64,000 bases of DNA from Streptomyces sp. NBC_00287 (GCF_036173105.1 NZ_CP108053.1:8742001-8806000), one strand, 5' to 3'; shown: positions 7,042 to 16,871, numbered from the stretch's first letter. Translations and numbers: made by a program. Notes: generated by a model from the letters alone, not told the origin.

Positions 7042-8484
7042 TTGGACACCCTGCTGCTCGGCAGCCCGCCGCCCGCCACGGTCGACATGCTGCGCGCCGC
7101 CCCCTGGATGGACGACAGCGCCCGCCGCACCGGACGCGTCGAACTCCTCGACGAAGCCCCGCTCGGCGAGCTGCGGCTCCTGATCGTCGGCGCGGGCGAG
7201 GCCCGCTGGTTCGTCCCCGTCCACGCAGCCGACCCCGGCCGCGGCGCCGAGGGCACCCCCGCCTTCGACCGGCTCGTCGTGGACGCCCTGCGCGAGGGAC
7301 TGCGGCTGTCCACCCGGGCCGGCAACCTGATCGAGTTCCGCGGTGAACCGGCCGCCTACCGGGGCCCGTTGCCTTTCGACCCCGGCTGGTGCTCCAACGC
7401 GCTCTCGCTGCTCGACCTGGGCGGCACGGCCCACGCCCACAAGACCTACCGCCGTATCGACACGGGCACCCGCGAGCCCGAACTGCTGCGGCTGATGGCC
7501 GACAGCGGCCGCACCCAGCGGCCCGTCGGCACCTACACCTACGTCGACACCGGCACCGGGCGCCGCGAACCCCTCGGCGTGCTCTACCGGTACGCCGAGG
7601 GGGACGGCCTGAACGTGCCGCTGCGCGGCGGCATCCGGGCCCTGTGGCCGCTGCTCGCGGCGGGCGCCGACGCCCGGGCCGCCGTGGCCGAGTCGCAGCG
7701 CGGCCTCACGGAAGCGCTGCGCGCCACCGGCCGTTTCCTCGGCGGCTTCCACCGGGAGCTCGCCGAACGCCTCGGCCCGCACCCCGAGTTCCCCACCGAG
7801 AGTTTCCTCGCCGAAGCCGCCGAGAAGCTGACCGCGCTCACCCCGCACCTGCGCGCCGACGGCCGTATCCCGGCCGAGGTGAGGGAGGCCGCCGCCGCGG
7901 GCCTCGCGCGGGAACTGGCCCGGATCGCCGAACTGCCGCCCCAGCCCTGGCCCGCGGGCCCCTGCCACGGCGACCTGCACCTCTCCCACGTGCTGCGCCG
8001 CGAACTCCCCGACGAAGATTGGGAGTTGTGTGTAATAGACCTCTCCACCCCGGTCTCGGACCCGGCGGACCCGGCCACCGCCCAGTCGCCCTGGCAGGAC
8101 CTCGCCGCCCTCCGACGCGGCCTGGAGATCTTCACCGCCGACGAGTTCTCCGACCATGCCGCGGACACCCTCGGCATGGACCCCGAGGACACGGCCCGCA
8201 CGGCGCTTCTCCAGGCCACCGGAGTCCGCCCCGACACTCCGGGCTGGACACCGAAGAAGCTGGCCGAACTGGACCGGCTGAGAGCGGCCGCGGGCCTGTG
8301 GGCCGCCCGCGCCGGAGACCTGCTCGCCCCCGCACCCCCGGGCGACCACCCCGCCTGGCGGCTGTTCCGGCTGCGCCGCCTCATCCACGAACTCGACTAC
8401 GCCTACGCCCATGACCGCGCCTACCACGCGGCGATCAACCTGCGGCACGCCGTGGAGGCCGGCAGCCTCCCGGCCGCCGGGTGA
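7042..8484 (+). CDS. Maltokinase-like / aminoglycoside-phosphotransferase-fold kinase
   Basis: A 480-residue kinase of the phosphotransferase (APH) fold that resembles actinobacterial maltokinase. The catalytic loop CHGDLHLSHVL is followed by the metal-binding VIDLSTPVSD, where the family usually has a DFEG-type motif, so the second motif is variant. The N-terminal cap domain is also maltokinase-like. In the acarbose route AcbU, of the same fold, phosphorylates C1 of the cyclitol before nucleotidylation. A similar 1-kinase role is inferred here. The start is TTG at 7042, four bases past the permease stop, with GGGAG upstream. Its end overlaps the glycosyltransferase start in GTGA. Confidence 0.8.
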   Translation: MDTLLLGSPPPATVDMLRAAPWMDDSARRTGRVELLDEAPLGELRLLIVGAGEARWFVPVHAADPGRGAEGTPAFDRLVVDALREGLRLSTRAGNLIEFRGEPAAYRGPLPFDPGWCSNALSLLDLGGTAHAHKTYRRIDTGTREPELLRLMADSGRTQRPVGTYTYVDTGTGRREPLGVLYRYAEGDGLNVPLRGGIRALWPLLAAGADARAAVAESQRGLTEALRATGRFLGGFHRELAERLGPHPEFPTESFLAEAAEKLTALTPHLRADGRIPAEVREAAAAGLARELARIAELPPQPWPAGPCHGDLHLSHVLRRELPDEDWELCVIDLSTPVSDPADPATAQSPWQDLAALRRGLEIFTADEFSDHAADTLGMDPEDTARTALLQATGVRPDTPGWTPKKLAELDRLRAAAGLWAARAGDLLAPAPPGDHPAWRLFRLRRLIHELDYAYAHDRAYHAAINLRHAVEAGSLPAAG

Positions 8485-10472
8485 GGACGACGACACCCGT
8501 GCACATCATCGAGACCTACTTCGAGTGCGGAGGCTTCGACCACCGCTTCCTCCAGGGCGGAATCTCCGTCTACCTCTGGAATCTCTCCAAGGCACTCGCC
8601 GACGAGGGCCACCGCGTCTCCGTCGTCACCCCCGCCCACGGCCGCCTGGACGACCTGCGCGCCTCCTACGACGTAGAGCGCCTCGACTACGAGGACACCT
8701 ATGAACTGCCGCTGGTCCTCGACCCCGACACCTGGGGCGAGCGCTTCCCCGCCGAGGTGCGCATCCCGCTCACCACGACCGCACACCGCGTCCGACTCGA
8801 CGGCGTCGACCTGTACTTCCTCTCCAACGACCTGCTCGACCGACTGCCCGACCGCTTCTACCCGCCGTACGACAGCAAGGGCAGTGACCTCGTCTTCTTC
8901 AAGCCACTCGCCTATCAGGTGGACACGATCCGCTTCATCCGCAGCCGATTCGGCGGCGAGAAGGCTCTCGTCCACGCCCACGAGCCGTACTACCACTACC
9001 TGTTGCCCGCGGCCTTCCGCGACGACCCGGACAAGTTCGTGGTCGGGACCGTGCAGAGCAACATGCCCATCACCAAGAAGGTCTACCGGCCCAAGGTCGA
9101 ACGGCTGCTGGAATTCCTGGACGCCCAGGTCGAGCCGGCGGCCGAGGACCCGCGCGAGGCAGAGATCTCGGTGCTGAGTGCCTACCAGCAACGCACCCAT
9201 CTGCACTACGACTACGGGCCCGGCCACATCCGCGTCTACGACCTGGTCGCCGACCACGCGGACCTGGTCGACTTTCTCTCGCCGGGCCACCTGGAGTTCT
9301 ACACCGCCTTCGCCGACACCCCCTTCGAGGAGCTGTTCAACCGGCTGCCGGTGCGGGACACCGTGCGGCGCAACGCGCACAAGAGTTTCGTCGGCGGCTG
9401 CGCCATCGGCGACCGCTGGCGCGCCGAGGACCGGCCCGCGGTCGACCGGACGGCCGTCCTGGAGGGCATCGGCCTCGACCCCGCCCTGCCGACGTTCTTC
9501 CACAACGCCCGCTACGCCGTCCATCACAAGGGCCAGGTGGAGCTCTTCCGCGCCGTCGACCGGGTCCTCGACGAAGGCCTCAAGGCCAACTTCGTGCTGC
9601 GCTGCCTCAGCGACGGCGGCATCGACGATCCGTACGTCCGCGAGGTCGTCGAACGCCACAAGGACCGCGTCCACTTGGAGTGCGAGCGCGTCGACGAACG
9701 GCGGGTCGTCGAATACGCCGCCGCCAGTGACTACTGCCTCTTCCCGTCCAAGTTCGAGATGGACACCTTCCTGATCGCCCAGGGCGAGGCGATGGCCGTC
9801 GGTGCCGTCCCGATCGCCACGGCCCAACTGGGCATGGCCCACTTCGGACATGTCGCCGATCCGCTGAACACCCCTGAGGCCACCGGCTTCGCCGTCAACC
9901 GCTCCTTCGCCGAGGACGACACCCTGCTCGTCAACGCCCTCGTCGAGCGCATCCACACGGCCGCCGCTCTGCTGCGGGAGCGCCCCGAGGAGTACCAGCG
10001 GCTGCGCGCCAACGCCATCGCCAAGGCGCGTGAGTTCACCTGGCAGCAGGTCGCGGCACAGCACTTGGCGGCCTTCACCCCGCTCTGGGAGGGACAGCGG
10101 CCCGTCCCGAGCATCGAACTCCTCCTGAAGTACGGCTGGTTCGACCTCCTCCCCGACGAGGCTCATGACGCCCACCGCGACGCCATCGCCGAAGCGACCG
10201 CTCGATTCGCCGACCGCGACCTGCGCGCCCGCCACTCCGTCGCCGACGGCCGCATCACCTACCGCCTGCCGCACGCCGACCGAGTCGAAGCGGTCGCCCT
10301 CGCGGAACCCGACCCCGAGCACCCCTGGCGCCGGGACGTCACCGTTCGCCCCCTGGAGCGCACCGGGCCCGGCGAGTTCACCGGACTCCTCGATGAAACT
10401 GGAGGGGAAGTGCATCTGCTCCTCACCCTGTCCTCCGGCCGCTCCGCCTGGGACGTGGTGCGCCATGGCTGA
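8481..10472 (+). CDS. GT5-like glycosyltransferase (glycogen/starch synthase-like)
   Basis: A 663-residue GT-B glycosyltransferase. The N-terminal lobe has LQGGISVYLWNLSKAL, the counterpart of the KxGG nucleotide-sugar loop of glycogen synthases. The C-terminal lobe has FHNARYAVHHKGQ and the donor-binding FEMDTFLIAQGEAMAVGA. About 110 extra residues follow the GT lobes. In acarbose biosynthesis the GT5-type AcbS uses a nucleotide-activated cyclitol as donor. With the nucleotidyltransferase next door, this enzyme is the best candidate for joining the activated C7 cyclitol to a sugar or amine. A true glucan synthase role is the alternative. GTG at 8481 overlaps the kinase stop. Confidence 0.82.
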   Translation: MRTTTPVHIIETYFECGGFDHRFLQGGISVYLWNLSKALADEGHRVSVVTPAHGRLDDLRASYDVERLDYEDTYELPLVLDPDTWGERFPAEVRIPLTTTAHRVRLDGVDLYFLSNDLLDRLPDRFYPPYDSKGSDLVFFKPLAYQVDTIRFIRSRFGGEKALVHAHEPYYHYLLPAAFRDDPDKFVVGTVQSNMPITKKVYRPKVERLLEFLDAQVEPAAEDPREAEISVLSAYQQRTHLHYDYGPGHIRVYDLVADHADLVDFLSPGHLEFYTAFADTPFEELFNRLPVRDTVRRNAHKSFVGGCAIGDRWRAEDRPAVDRTAVLEGIGLDPALPTFFHNARYAVHHKGQVELFRAVDRVLDEGLKANFVLRCLSDGGIDDPYVREVVERHKDRVHLECERVDERRVVEYAAASDYCLFPSKFEMDTFLIAQGEAMAVGAVPIATAQLGMAHFGHVADPLNTPEATGFAVNRSFAEDDTLLVNALVERIHTAAALLRERPEEYQRLRANAIAKAREFTWQQVAAQHLAAFTPLWEGQRPVPSIELLLKYGWFDLLPDEAHDAHRDAIAEATARFADRDLRARHSVADGRITYRLPHADRVEAVALAEPDPEHPWRRDVTVRPLERTGPGEFTGLLDETGGEVHLLLTLSSGRSAWDVVRHG

Positions 10473-11544
10473 CGGAGTGCGCGCAGCGCTGCTCGCGGGC
10501 GGAGAGGGCCGCCGGATGGGCCCGCTCGGCCACGGCCGGCTCAAACCGCTGGTGCCCTTCGGCGGCTCCTGCCGCCTGATCGACTTCTCGCTCGCCAACG
10601 CGGAGGCCTCCGGCCTGGGTGAGGTCCTGCTGCTCTCCCAGTACGAGGAGCGGCAGCTGATGGACGACCTGCACCGCACCTGGTGGCGGCCCGGCTTCCG
10701 GGTCCACTTCGGGCCGTACGACCGGGCCTACCGCGAAGGCGCCGGATACCGTCCGCCGGAGCAGTCCTGCCCGCCGGAGCGGGGGACCGCCGACGCCCTG
10801 ATCCGCAAGGCGCCGTACCTCTTCGGGCCCGGCACCTCCGAGGTGCTGGTGCTGCACGCCGACCACGTCTACCGCTTCGACTACGGCCCGCTGATCGCCG
10901 CGCACCGCCGCTCCGGCGCCGCGCTCACCCTGGCGTACCAGCGCATCGAGCGGCGCTACGTCCACCTCTTCGGCATGGTCGAGTTCGACGGCGCCGGGCA
11001 ACTCACCGCCTTCGTGGAGAAGCCCGCCGAGCCCACCAGCGATCTGGTCTTCGCCGCGTTCTGCGTCTTCGACGCCGCCAGGCTGCACCACTATCTGGAG
11101 CTGCTGGACGGCACCGACTGGCAGCACGACATCAGCCGGGACGTCATCCCCGCCATGCTCGCCGGCGGAGAGCGCATCCTCGGCCATGAGGTGCCGGGAC
11201 ACTGGGAGGACATCGGCACGGTCGACCGCTATCACCGGGCCCATCTGGCGCTGCTGGACGAGAATGCCGGGCTGACGCCCGATCAACTCCCCCACACGGT
11301 ACGGCCAGAGGTGCCCCGCGAGGTCGTGACGGCGCCCGGCGTCGAGCGCAGCCTGATCCCCGCCGACCTGGTCAACGACGGCCGTGTCGAGCACAGCGTC
11401 GTCTTCCCCGGTGTGCGCATCGGCAGCGGTGCGCGGGTCCGCCGCAGTGTGCTGCTGCCGGGCGCGCAGGTGCCCGCCGGAGCTGATATCGACTCGGCGA
11501 TCGTGCTGGAGGACGGCACAGTGCAGGGAGACATCCATGTCTGA
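10465..11544 (+). CDS. ADP-glucose-pyrophosphorylase-like nucleotidyltransferase
   Basis: A 359-residue sugar-1-phosphate nucleotidyltransferase. The N-terminal catalytic domain has the signature AALLAGGEGRRMGPL with the basic residues that bind NTP, and VLVLHADHVYRFDY in the metal region. A left-handed beta-helix of hexapeptide repeats follows (VEHSVVFPGVRIGSGARVRRSVLLPG). It resembles GlgC but is shorter, lacking a long C-terminal part. By analogy with AcbR it should make an NDP-cyclitol from the cyclitol 1-phosphate. Its start overlaps the glycosyltransferase end by 8 bases, and its end overlaps the ROK gene by 8. Confidence 0.85.
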   Translation: MADGVRAALLAGGEGRRMGPLGHGRLKPLVPFGGSCRLIDFSLANAEASGLGEVLLLSQYEERQLMDDLHRTWWRPGFRVHFGPYDRAYREGAGYRPPEQSCPPERGTADALIRKAPYLFGPGTSEVLVLHADHVYRFDYGPLIAAHRRSGAALTLAYQRIERRYVHLFGMVEFDGAGQLTAFVEKPAEPTSDLVFAAFCVFDAARLHHYLELLDGTDWQHDISRDVIPAMLAGGERILGHEVPGHWEDIGTVDRYHRAHLALLDENAGLTPDQLPHTVRPEVPREVVTAPGVERSLIPADLVNDGRVEHSVVFPGVRIGSGARVRRSVLLPGAQVPAGADIDSAIVLEDGTVQGDIHV

Positions 11545-12565
11545 GCCCGCCTTCACCGTCGTCGACCTGGGCGGCACCACCCTGCGGATCGCGCGGTACG
11601 ACGTCGCCACGGCCACCGTGGACGACGTACGCCGTGTCCCCACCGACGGCCTGGCCCGCCACCCCGGCGACCCGGTGCCCCTCCTCCAGTCCAAGGTGGC
11701 CGAGCAGTTGGCCGCGCTCGCCGAGCAGGCCGTCGCACGCCACGGCAGCCGCGCCCTGGCCGTCGCCTTCGCCGGGCCGGTCACCGCCGACGGCCACGCG
11801 CTGACCGCCCCCACCGTCTGGGGCGAGCGCGGCGCACCCCTGCCGTTGCGCCCGCTGCTGGAGGAGCGCCTCGGCATTCCCGTGGTCGTCGTCAACGATC
11901 TGACGGCCGCCGTCTGGCGCTATGTCGACGGCCCCGACCAGCCGCCGTTCTGCCTGATCACGGTCAGTTCCGGGATCGGCAGCAAGGTGTACCGGGCGGG
12001 GGAGGTGCTGCTGGATGCCGAGGGGCACGGCGGGGAGCTGGGCCACTGGCGTTGTGACCTCACGCCGGACGCGCCGCCGTGCGACTGCGGCGGACGCGGT
12101 CACCTCGGCGGGATCGCCTCCGGGCGAGGTGTGCTGGCCGCCACGCGACGCGCCGCCCTCGCCGACCCCGGCGGCTACGCCCGCTCGGCCCTCGCCCGAA
12201 CAGCCCCCGATCCACAGCTGTTGGACAACCCGACGCTGGTCGCCGCCGTACGCGCCGAGGACGCCTTCGCCACGACCGTCCTGCGCGGCACGCTCACCCA
12301 CCTCGCCTCCGCCATCACCTCCGTGTTCACGTCGATCGGCGTCCGCCGCTACCTCCTCATGGGGGGCTTCGCGCTGGCCGTCGGACCCCGCTATGTCCGC
12401 CTGCTCACCGAGGAGTTGGAGCTCCTCGGCTGCTTCGGCCTGACCCCGGCGGAGATTCGCCGCATGGTCGAACTCGGCGCCCCGGACGACGATCACGGCC
12501 TCCTCGGCGCGGGCCGTCTGCTCGCCGCGCGTGGAGCGGGGCATCCGGCGGTGACGGCGCCATGA
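11537..12565 (+). CDS. ROK-family sugar/cyclitol kinase
   Basis: A 342-residue ROK kinase. The ATP-binding phosphate-1 motif DLGGTTLR is at residues 10-17, a catalytic Asp lies in VVVNDLTAA, and the zinc region reads CDCGGRGHLGG, where the last Cys of the usual CxCGxxGCxE is replaced by His. The family phosphorylates hexoses or, in AcbM, C7 of 2-epi-5-epi-valiolone. The cyclitol 7-kinase role is inferred from context. The altered zinc motif could affect stability or acceptor choice. It overlaps both neighbours, ending in ATGA with the SDR gene. Confidence 0.84.
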   Translation: MSEPAFTVVDLGGTTLRIARYDVATATVDDVRRVPTDGLARHPGDPVPLLQSKVAEQLAALAEQAVARHGSRALAVAFAGPVTADGHALTAPTVWGERGAPLPLRPLLEERLGIPVVVVNDLTAAVWRYVDGPDQPPFCLITVSSGIGSKVYRAGEVLLDAEGHGGELGHWRCDLTPDAPPCDCGGRGHLGGIASGRGVLAATRRAALADPGGYARSALARTAPDPQLLDNPTLVAAVRAEDAFATTVLRGTLTHLASAITSVFTSIGVRRYLLMGGFALAVGPRYVRLLTEELELLGCFGLTPAEIRRMVELGAPDDDHGLLGAGRLLAARGAGHPAVTAP

Positions 12566-13449
12566 CGGTCACCCTCATCGTCGGCAGCGGCTTCGTCGGA
12601 CGCGCCGTGGCCGCCCGGCTGGCCGCCGAGGGCGGCAACCCCGTCCTCGCCTCCCGCCGGATGCCCGCCGGCTCCGACGCCCCCTGGGTCCGCCTGGACG
12701 CGGCGGACGCCGAGGCCTGCGAGCGCGTCGTCGAAGCCGTGCGGCCCGACCGACTCGTCCTGGTCCACGGCCCGTCCGACGTCACCTGGTGCGAGGCCGA
12801 CCCCGAGCGCGCCCTTGCGCTGCACAGTTCGGCGGCGGCGCATCTCACCAAGGCCGCGCAAGGCCGCCGTACCGTATTGATCTCCACCGACAACGTCTTC
12901 GACGGCAGCCGCCCCGACAACGACGAGAACACCCCCACGGCCCCCGCCAACGCCTACGGCAGGGCCAAGCTGGCCGCCGAGCGGATCCTGCGGGAGGGTG
13001 CGGACGCGACGGTCCTGCGGGTCAGCCTCGTCTACGGCTGGGAGCCCGCCGCCTCGGCCAAGTGGCTCAACTTCTTTGCCGGATGCGCTCATCGGCTCAG
13101 GAACGGCGAGCGGGTGGAGGCCCCGGACGACCAGTGGACCACCCCGGTCCACGTGGCCGACGTCGCCGCCGTGACCGCCGCCGCCCTCGCCCCCGGCACC
13201 CCCGGCCTGCTCCACCTCGGTGGCCCCGACCGGGTCTCCCGGGCCGAGTGGGCGGAGGCGATCGCCGAGGGGCTCGGCGTGCCGCGCTCCCGGGTCGTGC
13301 GGGTCCCCAAGGCACAGGGCCGGTATGCCAGCCGCCCCACCCACACCTGTCTGACCAGCACCCTCCTGGACAACGTCCTGCGCCGGCACGGCCTGCGCGT
13401 GCGCGGCGTCGACGAGGGGATCCGCGACCTGCTGGAGGCCGCCCCGTGA
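12562..13449 (+). CDS. RmlD-like NAD(P)-dependent reductase/epimerase (extended SDR)
   Basis: A 295-residue extended short-chain dehydrogenase. The dinucleotide loop GSGFVG is at residues 8-13 and the catalytic pair is in NAYGRAKLAAE (Tyr and Lys). The sequence most resembles dTDP-4-dehydrorhamnose reductases (RmlD), but no other rhamnose gene is nearby. It probably reduces a ketone on the cyclitol or an NDP-sugar, a role filled by AcbL/AcbN-type enzymes in acarbose. ATGA and GTGA overlaps join it to the ROK and Nudix genes. Confidence 0.82.
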   Translation: MTVTLIVGSGFVGRAVAARLAAEGGNPVLASRRMPAGSDAPWVRLDAADAEACERVVEAVRPDRLVLVHGPSDVTWCEADPERALALHSSAAAHLTKAAQGRRTVLISTDNVFDGSRPDNDENTPTAPANAYGRAKLAAERILREGADATVLRVSLVYGWEPAASAKWLNFFAGCAHRLRNGERVEAPDDQWTTPVHVADVAAVTAAALAPGTPGLLHLGGPDRVSRAEWAEAIAEGLGVPRSRVVRVPKAQGRYASRPTHTCLTSTLLDNVLRRHGLRVRGVDEGIRDLLEAAP

Positions 13450-13991
13450 TCCGCACCGTGCGCTCCCGCGAGGTCTACCGCAACCCCTGGATGACCGTCC
13501 GCGAGGACGACATACGACGCCCCGACGGCAGCCCGGGCCAGTACGGCGTCGTCGACAAGCCGGACTACGCCCTGGTGATCCCACGGGACGACGACGGCCG
13601 GCTCCACCTCGTCGAGCAGTACCGCTACCCCGTGCGCGGCCGCTACTGGGAGTTCCCGCAGGGCTCCTGGCCCGCCGGGCACGAGGGCGAGGCCCCGCTG
13701 GACCTCGCCCGCGCCGAACTGCGCGAGGAGACAGGCCTGCGGGCCGCCCGGATGACCTACCTCGGCCGCTTGCACGTCGCCTACGGCTACGCCAGCCAGG
13801 GCTGCCATGTCTACCTCGCCGAGGAGCTGACCGAGGGCGAGCCCGAACGGGAGGCCGGCGAGGCCGACATGCGTCAGCGCTGGGCCGACCCGAACGAGTG
13901 GCGGGCCCTCGTCGGTGCCGGCCGGGTCACGGACGCGGCGACGCTCGCCGCGTACACCCTGCTGGACCTGCACAGGGGAGAGAGCGCATGA
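13446..13991 (+). CDS. Nudix hydrolase (ADP-ribose pyrophosphatase-like)
   Basis: A 181-residue Nudix protein. The Nudix box ends in LARAELREETGL (about residues 94-105), with the metal-binding REXXEE-type acidic pair present as RAELREE. The preceding YRYPVRGRYWEFPQGS is typical of the ADP-ribose/NDP-sugar pyrophosphatase branch. It could cleave unwanted or stalled NDP-cyclitol or NDP-sugar. AcbP of the acarbose cluster is a comparable protein. GTG at 13446 lies in the SDR stop, and its stop overlaps the HAD start. Confidence 0.86.
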   Translation: MIRTVRSREVYRNPWMTVREDDIRRPDGSPGQYGVVDKPDYALVIPRDDDGRLHLVEQYRYPVRGRYWEFPQGSWPAGHEGEAPLDLARAELREETGLRAARMTYLGRLHVAYGYASQGCHVYLAEELTEGEPEREAGEADMRQRWADPNEWRALVGAGRVTDAATLAAYTLLDLHRGESA

Positions 13992-14785
13992 CCTACGCCG
14001 TCGTCGCCACCGACCTGGACGGCACCCTGCTGCGCGGCGACCTCACCGTCTCCCCGCGCACCCGCGCCGCGCTCGCCCGGGCCACGGCGAGCGGCGCCCG
14101 CCACCTGGTGGTGACCGGCCGCCCGGCCGCGGGCTGCCGCAGCCTGCTGGAACCGCTCGGCTACCGGGGACTCGCCATCTGCGGCCAGGGCGCCCAGCTC
14201 TACGACGTCGGCGCGGACCGCCTGCTGGCCTCGGCGACCCTGGACCGCGCCACCGTACGGGCGCTGGTGGACCGTATCGCCGAGGCGGCCGGGCCGCTGG
14301 AACTCGGCGTGGTCACCGCAGGACTGGACGGGGAGTTCCTGGTCACCGCGGGCTTCGGGGAGCGCGTCCGGCACGGCTGGCGGCTGGTCGAGGACCGCGC
14401 CGCGCTGTGGACCGGACCGGTGGAGAAGGTGCTGATCCGCAGCCGCCGCCCGGACCTCGACGACGACCGGCTCGCCGCCCTCGCCCGGCGCGTGTGCGCC
14501 GACCGGATCGCGGTCACGCACTCCGGGGAGGGCATGGTCGAGCTGCTGCCCGCCGGTGTCAGCAAGGCGAGCGGAATGGCCGCCGCTGCCCGGCGCCTCG
14601 GCTTCGGCGCGGCCGGGACCATCGCCTTCGGCGACATGCCCAACGACATCCCGATGCTCGAATGGGCCGCCCACGGCGTCGCCATGGGCAACGCCCACGC
14701 CGAGCTGCGCGGTTGCGCCGACGAGATCGCGCCCACCAACGAGGAGGACGGCGTAGCGGCCGTTCTGGAACGCCTGTTTCCCTGA
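13988..14785 (+). CDS. Cof-type HAD phosphatase
   Basis: A 265-residue HAD-superfamily (Cof/IIB) hydrolase with the nucleophile motif DLDGTLL at residues 9-15, motif II VTGRP, Lys in GVSKASG and the metal-binding FGDMPNDIPML. Cof enzymes dephosphorylate small sugar phosphates. In an acarbose-like route it would remove the 7-phosphate from the cyclitol 1,7-bisphosphate, as AcbJ does. The ATG at 13988 overlaps the Nudix stop. The amylomaltase gene follows after 22 bases. Confidence 0.85.
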   Translation: MTYAVVATDLDGTLLRGDLTVSPRTRAALARATASGARHLVVTGRPAAGCRSLLEPLGYRGLAICGQGAQLYDVGADRLLASATLDRATVRALVDRIAEAAGPLELGVVTAGLDGEFLVTAGFGERVRHGWRLVEDRAALWTGPVEKVLIRSRRPDLDDDRLAALARRVCADRIAVTHSGEGMVELLPAGVSKASGMAAAARRLGFGAAGTIAFGDMPNDIPMLEWAAHGVAMGNAHAELRGCADEIAPTNEEDGVAAVLERLFP

Positions 14786-14807
14786 CCTGGAGAGCTGAGC
14801 CGCACCC

Positions 14808-16871
14808 ATGTCCCCAGTCACCACCGACACCTGTGAACTGACCGAACTGGCCCGTCAGTACGGCGTCGCCACGCACTACACCACCGACCTCGGCCACCGT
14901 GTCGACACCTCGCCCGACACCCTGCGCGCCGTGCTCGCCGCCCTCGGCGCCGACACGTCCACGCCCGGCGGCATCCGGGACGCGCTCGCGGAGCGCAGAC
15001 AGCAGGCGGCCGAGCGTCTGCTGCCGCCGAGCGTCGTCCTGCGTGCCGGGCGCCCCTCGGCGCCGCTTGCCGTGCCGCCCGGCACCGAGCTGTGGGTCGA
15101 GACGGAGGACGGCCGCCGGGTGTCGGAGCTCGCCGCACTCCCGGTCGGCCGCCACACCCTGCACGCCCTGCGCGGCGCCCGCACCGAGGCCGTACCGCTC
15201 CTCGTCGCCCCCGAGCGGCTGACCGGCCCCGCCGGACGCCACTGGGGCTTCCTGGTCCAGCTGTACTCGGTGCTCTCCCGCCGCTCCTGGGGCATGGGCG
15301 ACCTCGGTGACCTCGCCGAACTCGGCCGCTGGGCAGGCGGTTTGGGCGCCGACTTCGTGCTCCTGAACCCGCTGCACGCCTATGTGCCGGGACCGCTGTC
15401 CGACCCGTCCCCGTACCGGCCGAGCAGCCGCCGCTACCCCGACCCGATGAACCTCCGGATCGAGGACATCCCCGAGTTCGCGGCCCTGCCGGCAGAAGCC
15501 GCCCGACTCGCCGCACGCGCCCGGGAGTTGACCTCGGGTGTCCTGTCGGGCGGGCTCATCGACCGGTCGGTCGTACGAGCGCTGAAAGTGGCGGCCCTGG
15601 AGCTGGTGCACCGCGTCCCGCTGACCGGGGAACGCCAGGACGCCTACCGCCGCTACACCGAGGCCGAGGGCAGCGGGCTCGACGACTACGCCCTGTGGTG
15701 CGCACTCGCCGAAGTGCACGGCCCGAACTGGCGCTCCTGGCCGTCCGGACTGCGCAGCCCGGACGGGCCCGACATCCCCGCCGCCCGGGTCGCGTTCGCC
15801 GACCGCGCCGAGTTCCACCGCAAACTCGCCTGGCTGGTCGACGAACAACTCGGCGCGGCGCAACGGGCGGCGACCGGTGCCGGTATGGCCGTCGGGCTGA
15901 TGCTCGACCTCGCCGTCGGCGTCGACCCCGACGGGGCGGACGCCTGGCACTTCCAGCGGTATCTGGCCCAGGGCGTCACCGTGGGCTGCCCGCCCGACGA
16001 CTTCAACCGCAGCGGCCAGGACTGGGGCCAGCCGCCCTGGCGCCCCGACACCCTCGCCGAGGCGGGATACGCGCCGTTCGCCGAGGCCCTGCGCGGCACC
16101 CTGCGCCGCTGCGGCGCGCTGCGCCTCGACCACATCATGGGCCTGTTCCGGCTGTGGTGGATCCCCGAGGGAGCCCGGGCGAGCGAAGGCACTTACGTCC
16201 GCTACGACCACGAGGCACTGCTCGGTGTGCTAGCCCTGGAGGCGCACCGGGCCGGCGCCATGGTGATCGGCGAGGACCTCGGCACCGTCGAGACGGGGGT
16301 GCGCGAGGATCTGGCCGACCGGGGGATCCTGGGCACCTCGGTGCTGCGGTTCGAGTACCAGGGCGGCTCGGCGCAGCGCTCGGGCCCGCTGCCGCCCGAG
16401 CAGTGGCGCGCCGACTGCCTGGCCACGCTCACCACGCACGACCTGCCGAGCACGGCCGCCTGGCTGGACGGCGAGCAGGTGCGGCTGCACGACAGCCTCG
16501 GACTGCTCACCCAGCCCGCGGAACAGGCGCAGGCGGCGGCCGCGGCGGAACGGGACGGCTGGCTGGGCGAGCTGAGACGTGTCGGGGCCTTCGCGGCCGA
16601 CGACGACGAAAAGGCCCTCGCCCAAGAGACCCTGGCCCTGCACCGCTTCCTCGCCCACACCCCCGCCAAGCTGCTCGGCGTCTGGCTCCCCGACACCGTC
16701 GGCGACCGCAGACCGCAGAACCTCCCCGGCACCCTCGACGAATACCCCAACTGGCGCCTTCCCGTGGCCGATCCGGACGGCCGCCCGCTGCCCCTGGAGG
16801 AGCTGACCGCCCACCCCGGACCCGGCGAGGTCGCCGAGATATACAAGGCGCTGCCCACCAGCGGAAACTAA
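14808..16871 (+). CDS. malQ: 4-alpha-glucanotransferase (amylomaltase, GH77)
   Basis: A 687-residue GH77 enzyme with an actinobacterial N-terminal extension of about 140 residues. The catalytic residues are Asp441 (ALRLDHIMG, nucleophile), Glu489 (GEDLGTV, acid/base) and Asp545 (TTHDLPS). It moves maltosyl units between alpha-1,4-glucans. Amylomaltase AcbQ occurs in the acarbose cluster, and here too it may supply or tailor maltose acceptors of the pseudosaccharide. A housekeeping role in maltodextrin use remains possible. ATG at 14808 has CTGGAGAGC upstream. It is the last gene before the second promoter. Confidence 0.93.
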   Translation: MSPVTTDTCELTELARQYGVATHYTTDLGHRVDTSPDTLRAVLAALGADTSTPGGIRDALAERRQQAAERLLPPSVVLRAGRPSAPLAVPPGTELWVETEDGRRVSELAALPVGRHTLHALRGARTEAVPLLVAPERLTGPAGRHWGFLVQLYSVLSRRSWGMGDLGDLAELGRWAGGLGADFVLLNPLHAYVPGPLSDPSPYRPSSRRYPDPMNLRIEDIPEFAALPAEAARLAARARELTSGVLSGGLIDRSVVRALKVAALELVHRVPLTGERQDAYRRYTEAEGSGLDDYALWCALAEVHGPNWRSWPSGLRSPDGPDIPAARVAFADRAEFHRKLAWLVDEQLGAAQRAATGAGMAVGLMLDLAVGVDPDGADAWHFQRYLAQGVTVGCPPDDFNRSGQDWGQPPWRPDTLAEAGYAPFAEALRGTLRRCGALRLDHIMGLFRLWWIPEGARASEGTYVRYDHEALLGVLALEAHRAGAMVIGEDLGTVETGVREDLADRGILGTSVLRFEYQGGSAQRSGPLPPEQWRADCLATLTTHDLPSTAAWLDGEQVRLHDSLGLLTQPAEQAQAAAAAERDGWLGELRRVGAFAADDDEKALAQETLALHRFLAHTPAKLLGVWLPDTVGDRRPQNLPGTLDEYPNWRLPVADPDGRPLPLEELTAHPGPGEVAEIYKALPTSGN

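Noticed and set aside
8421..10679. A 752-codon open frame antisense to the glycosyltransferase
   Set aside because: Low-complexity composition and no motif. The plus-strand frame is a complete GT-B enzyme in a coupled operon.
12562..13449. Reading the SDR as evidence for a dTDP-rhamnose pathway
   Set aside because: No RmlA, RmlB or RmlC partner is present; the nucleotidyltransferase nearby is GlgC-like, so a cyclitol or other sugar reductase is more likely.
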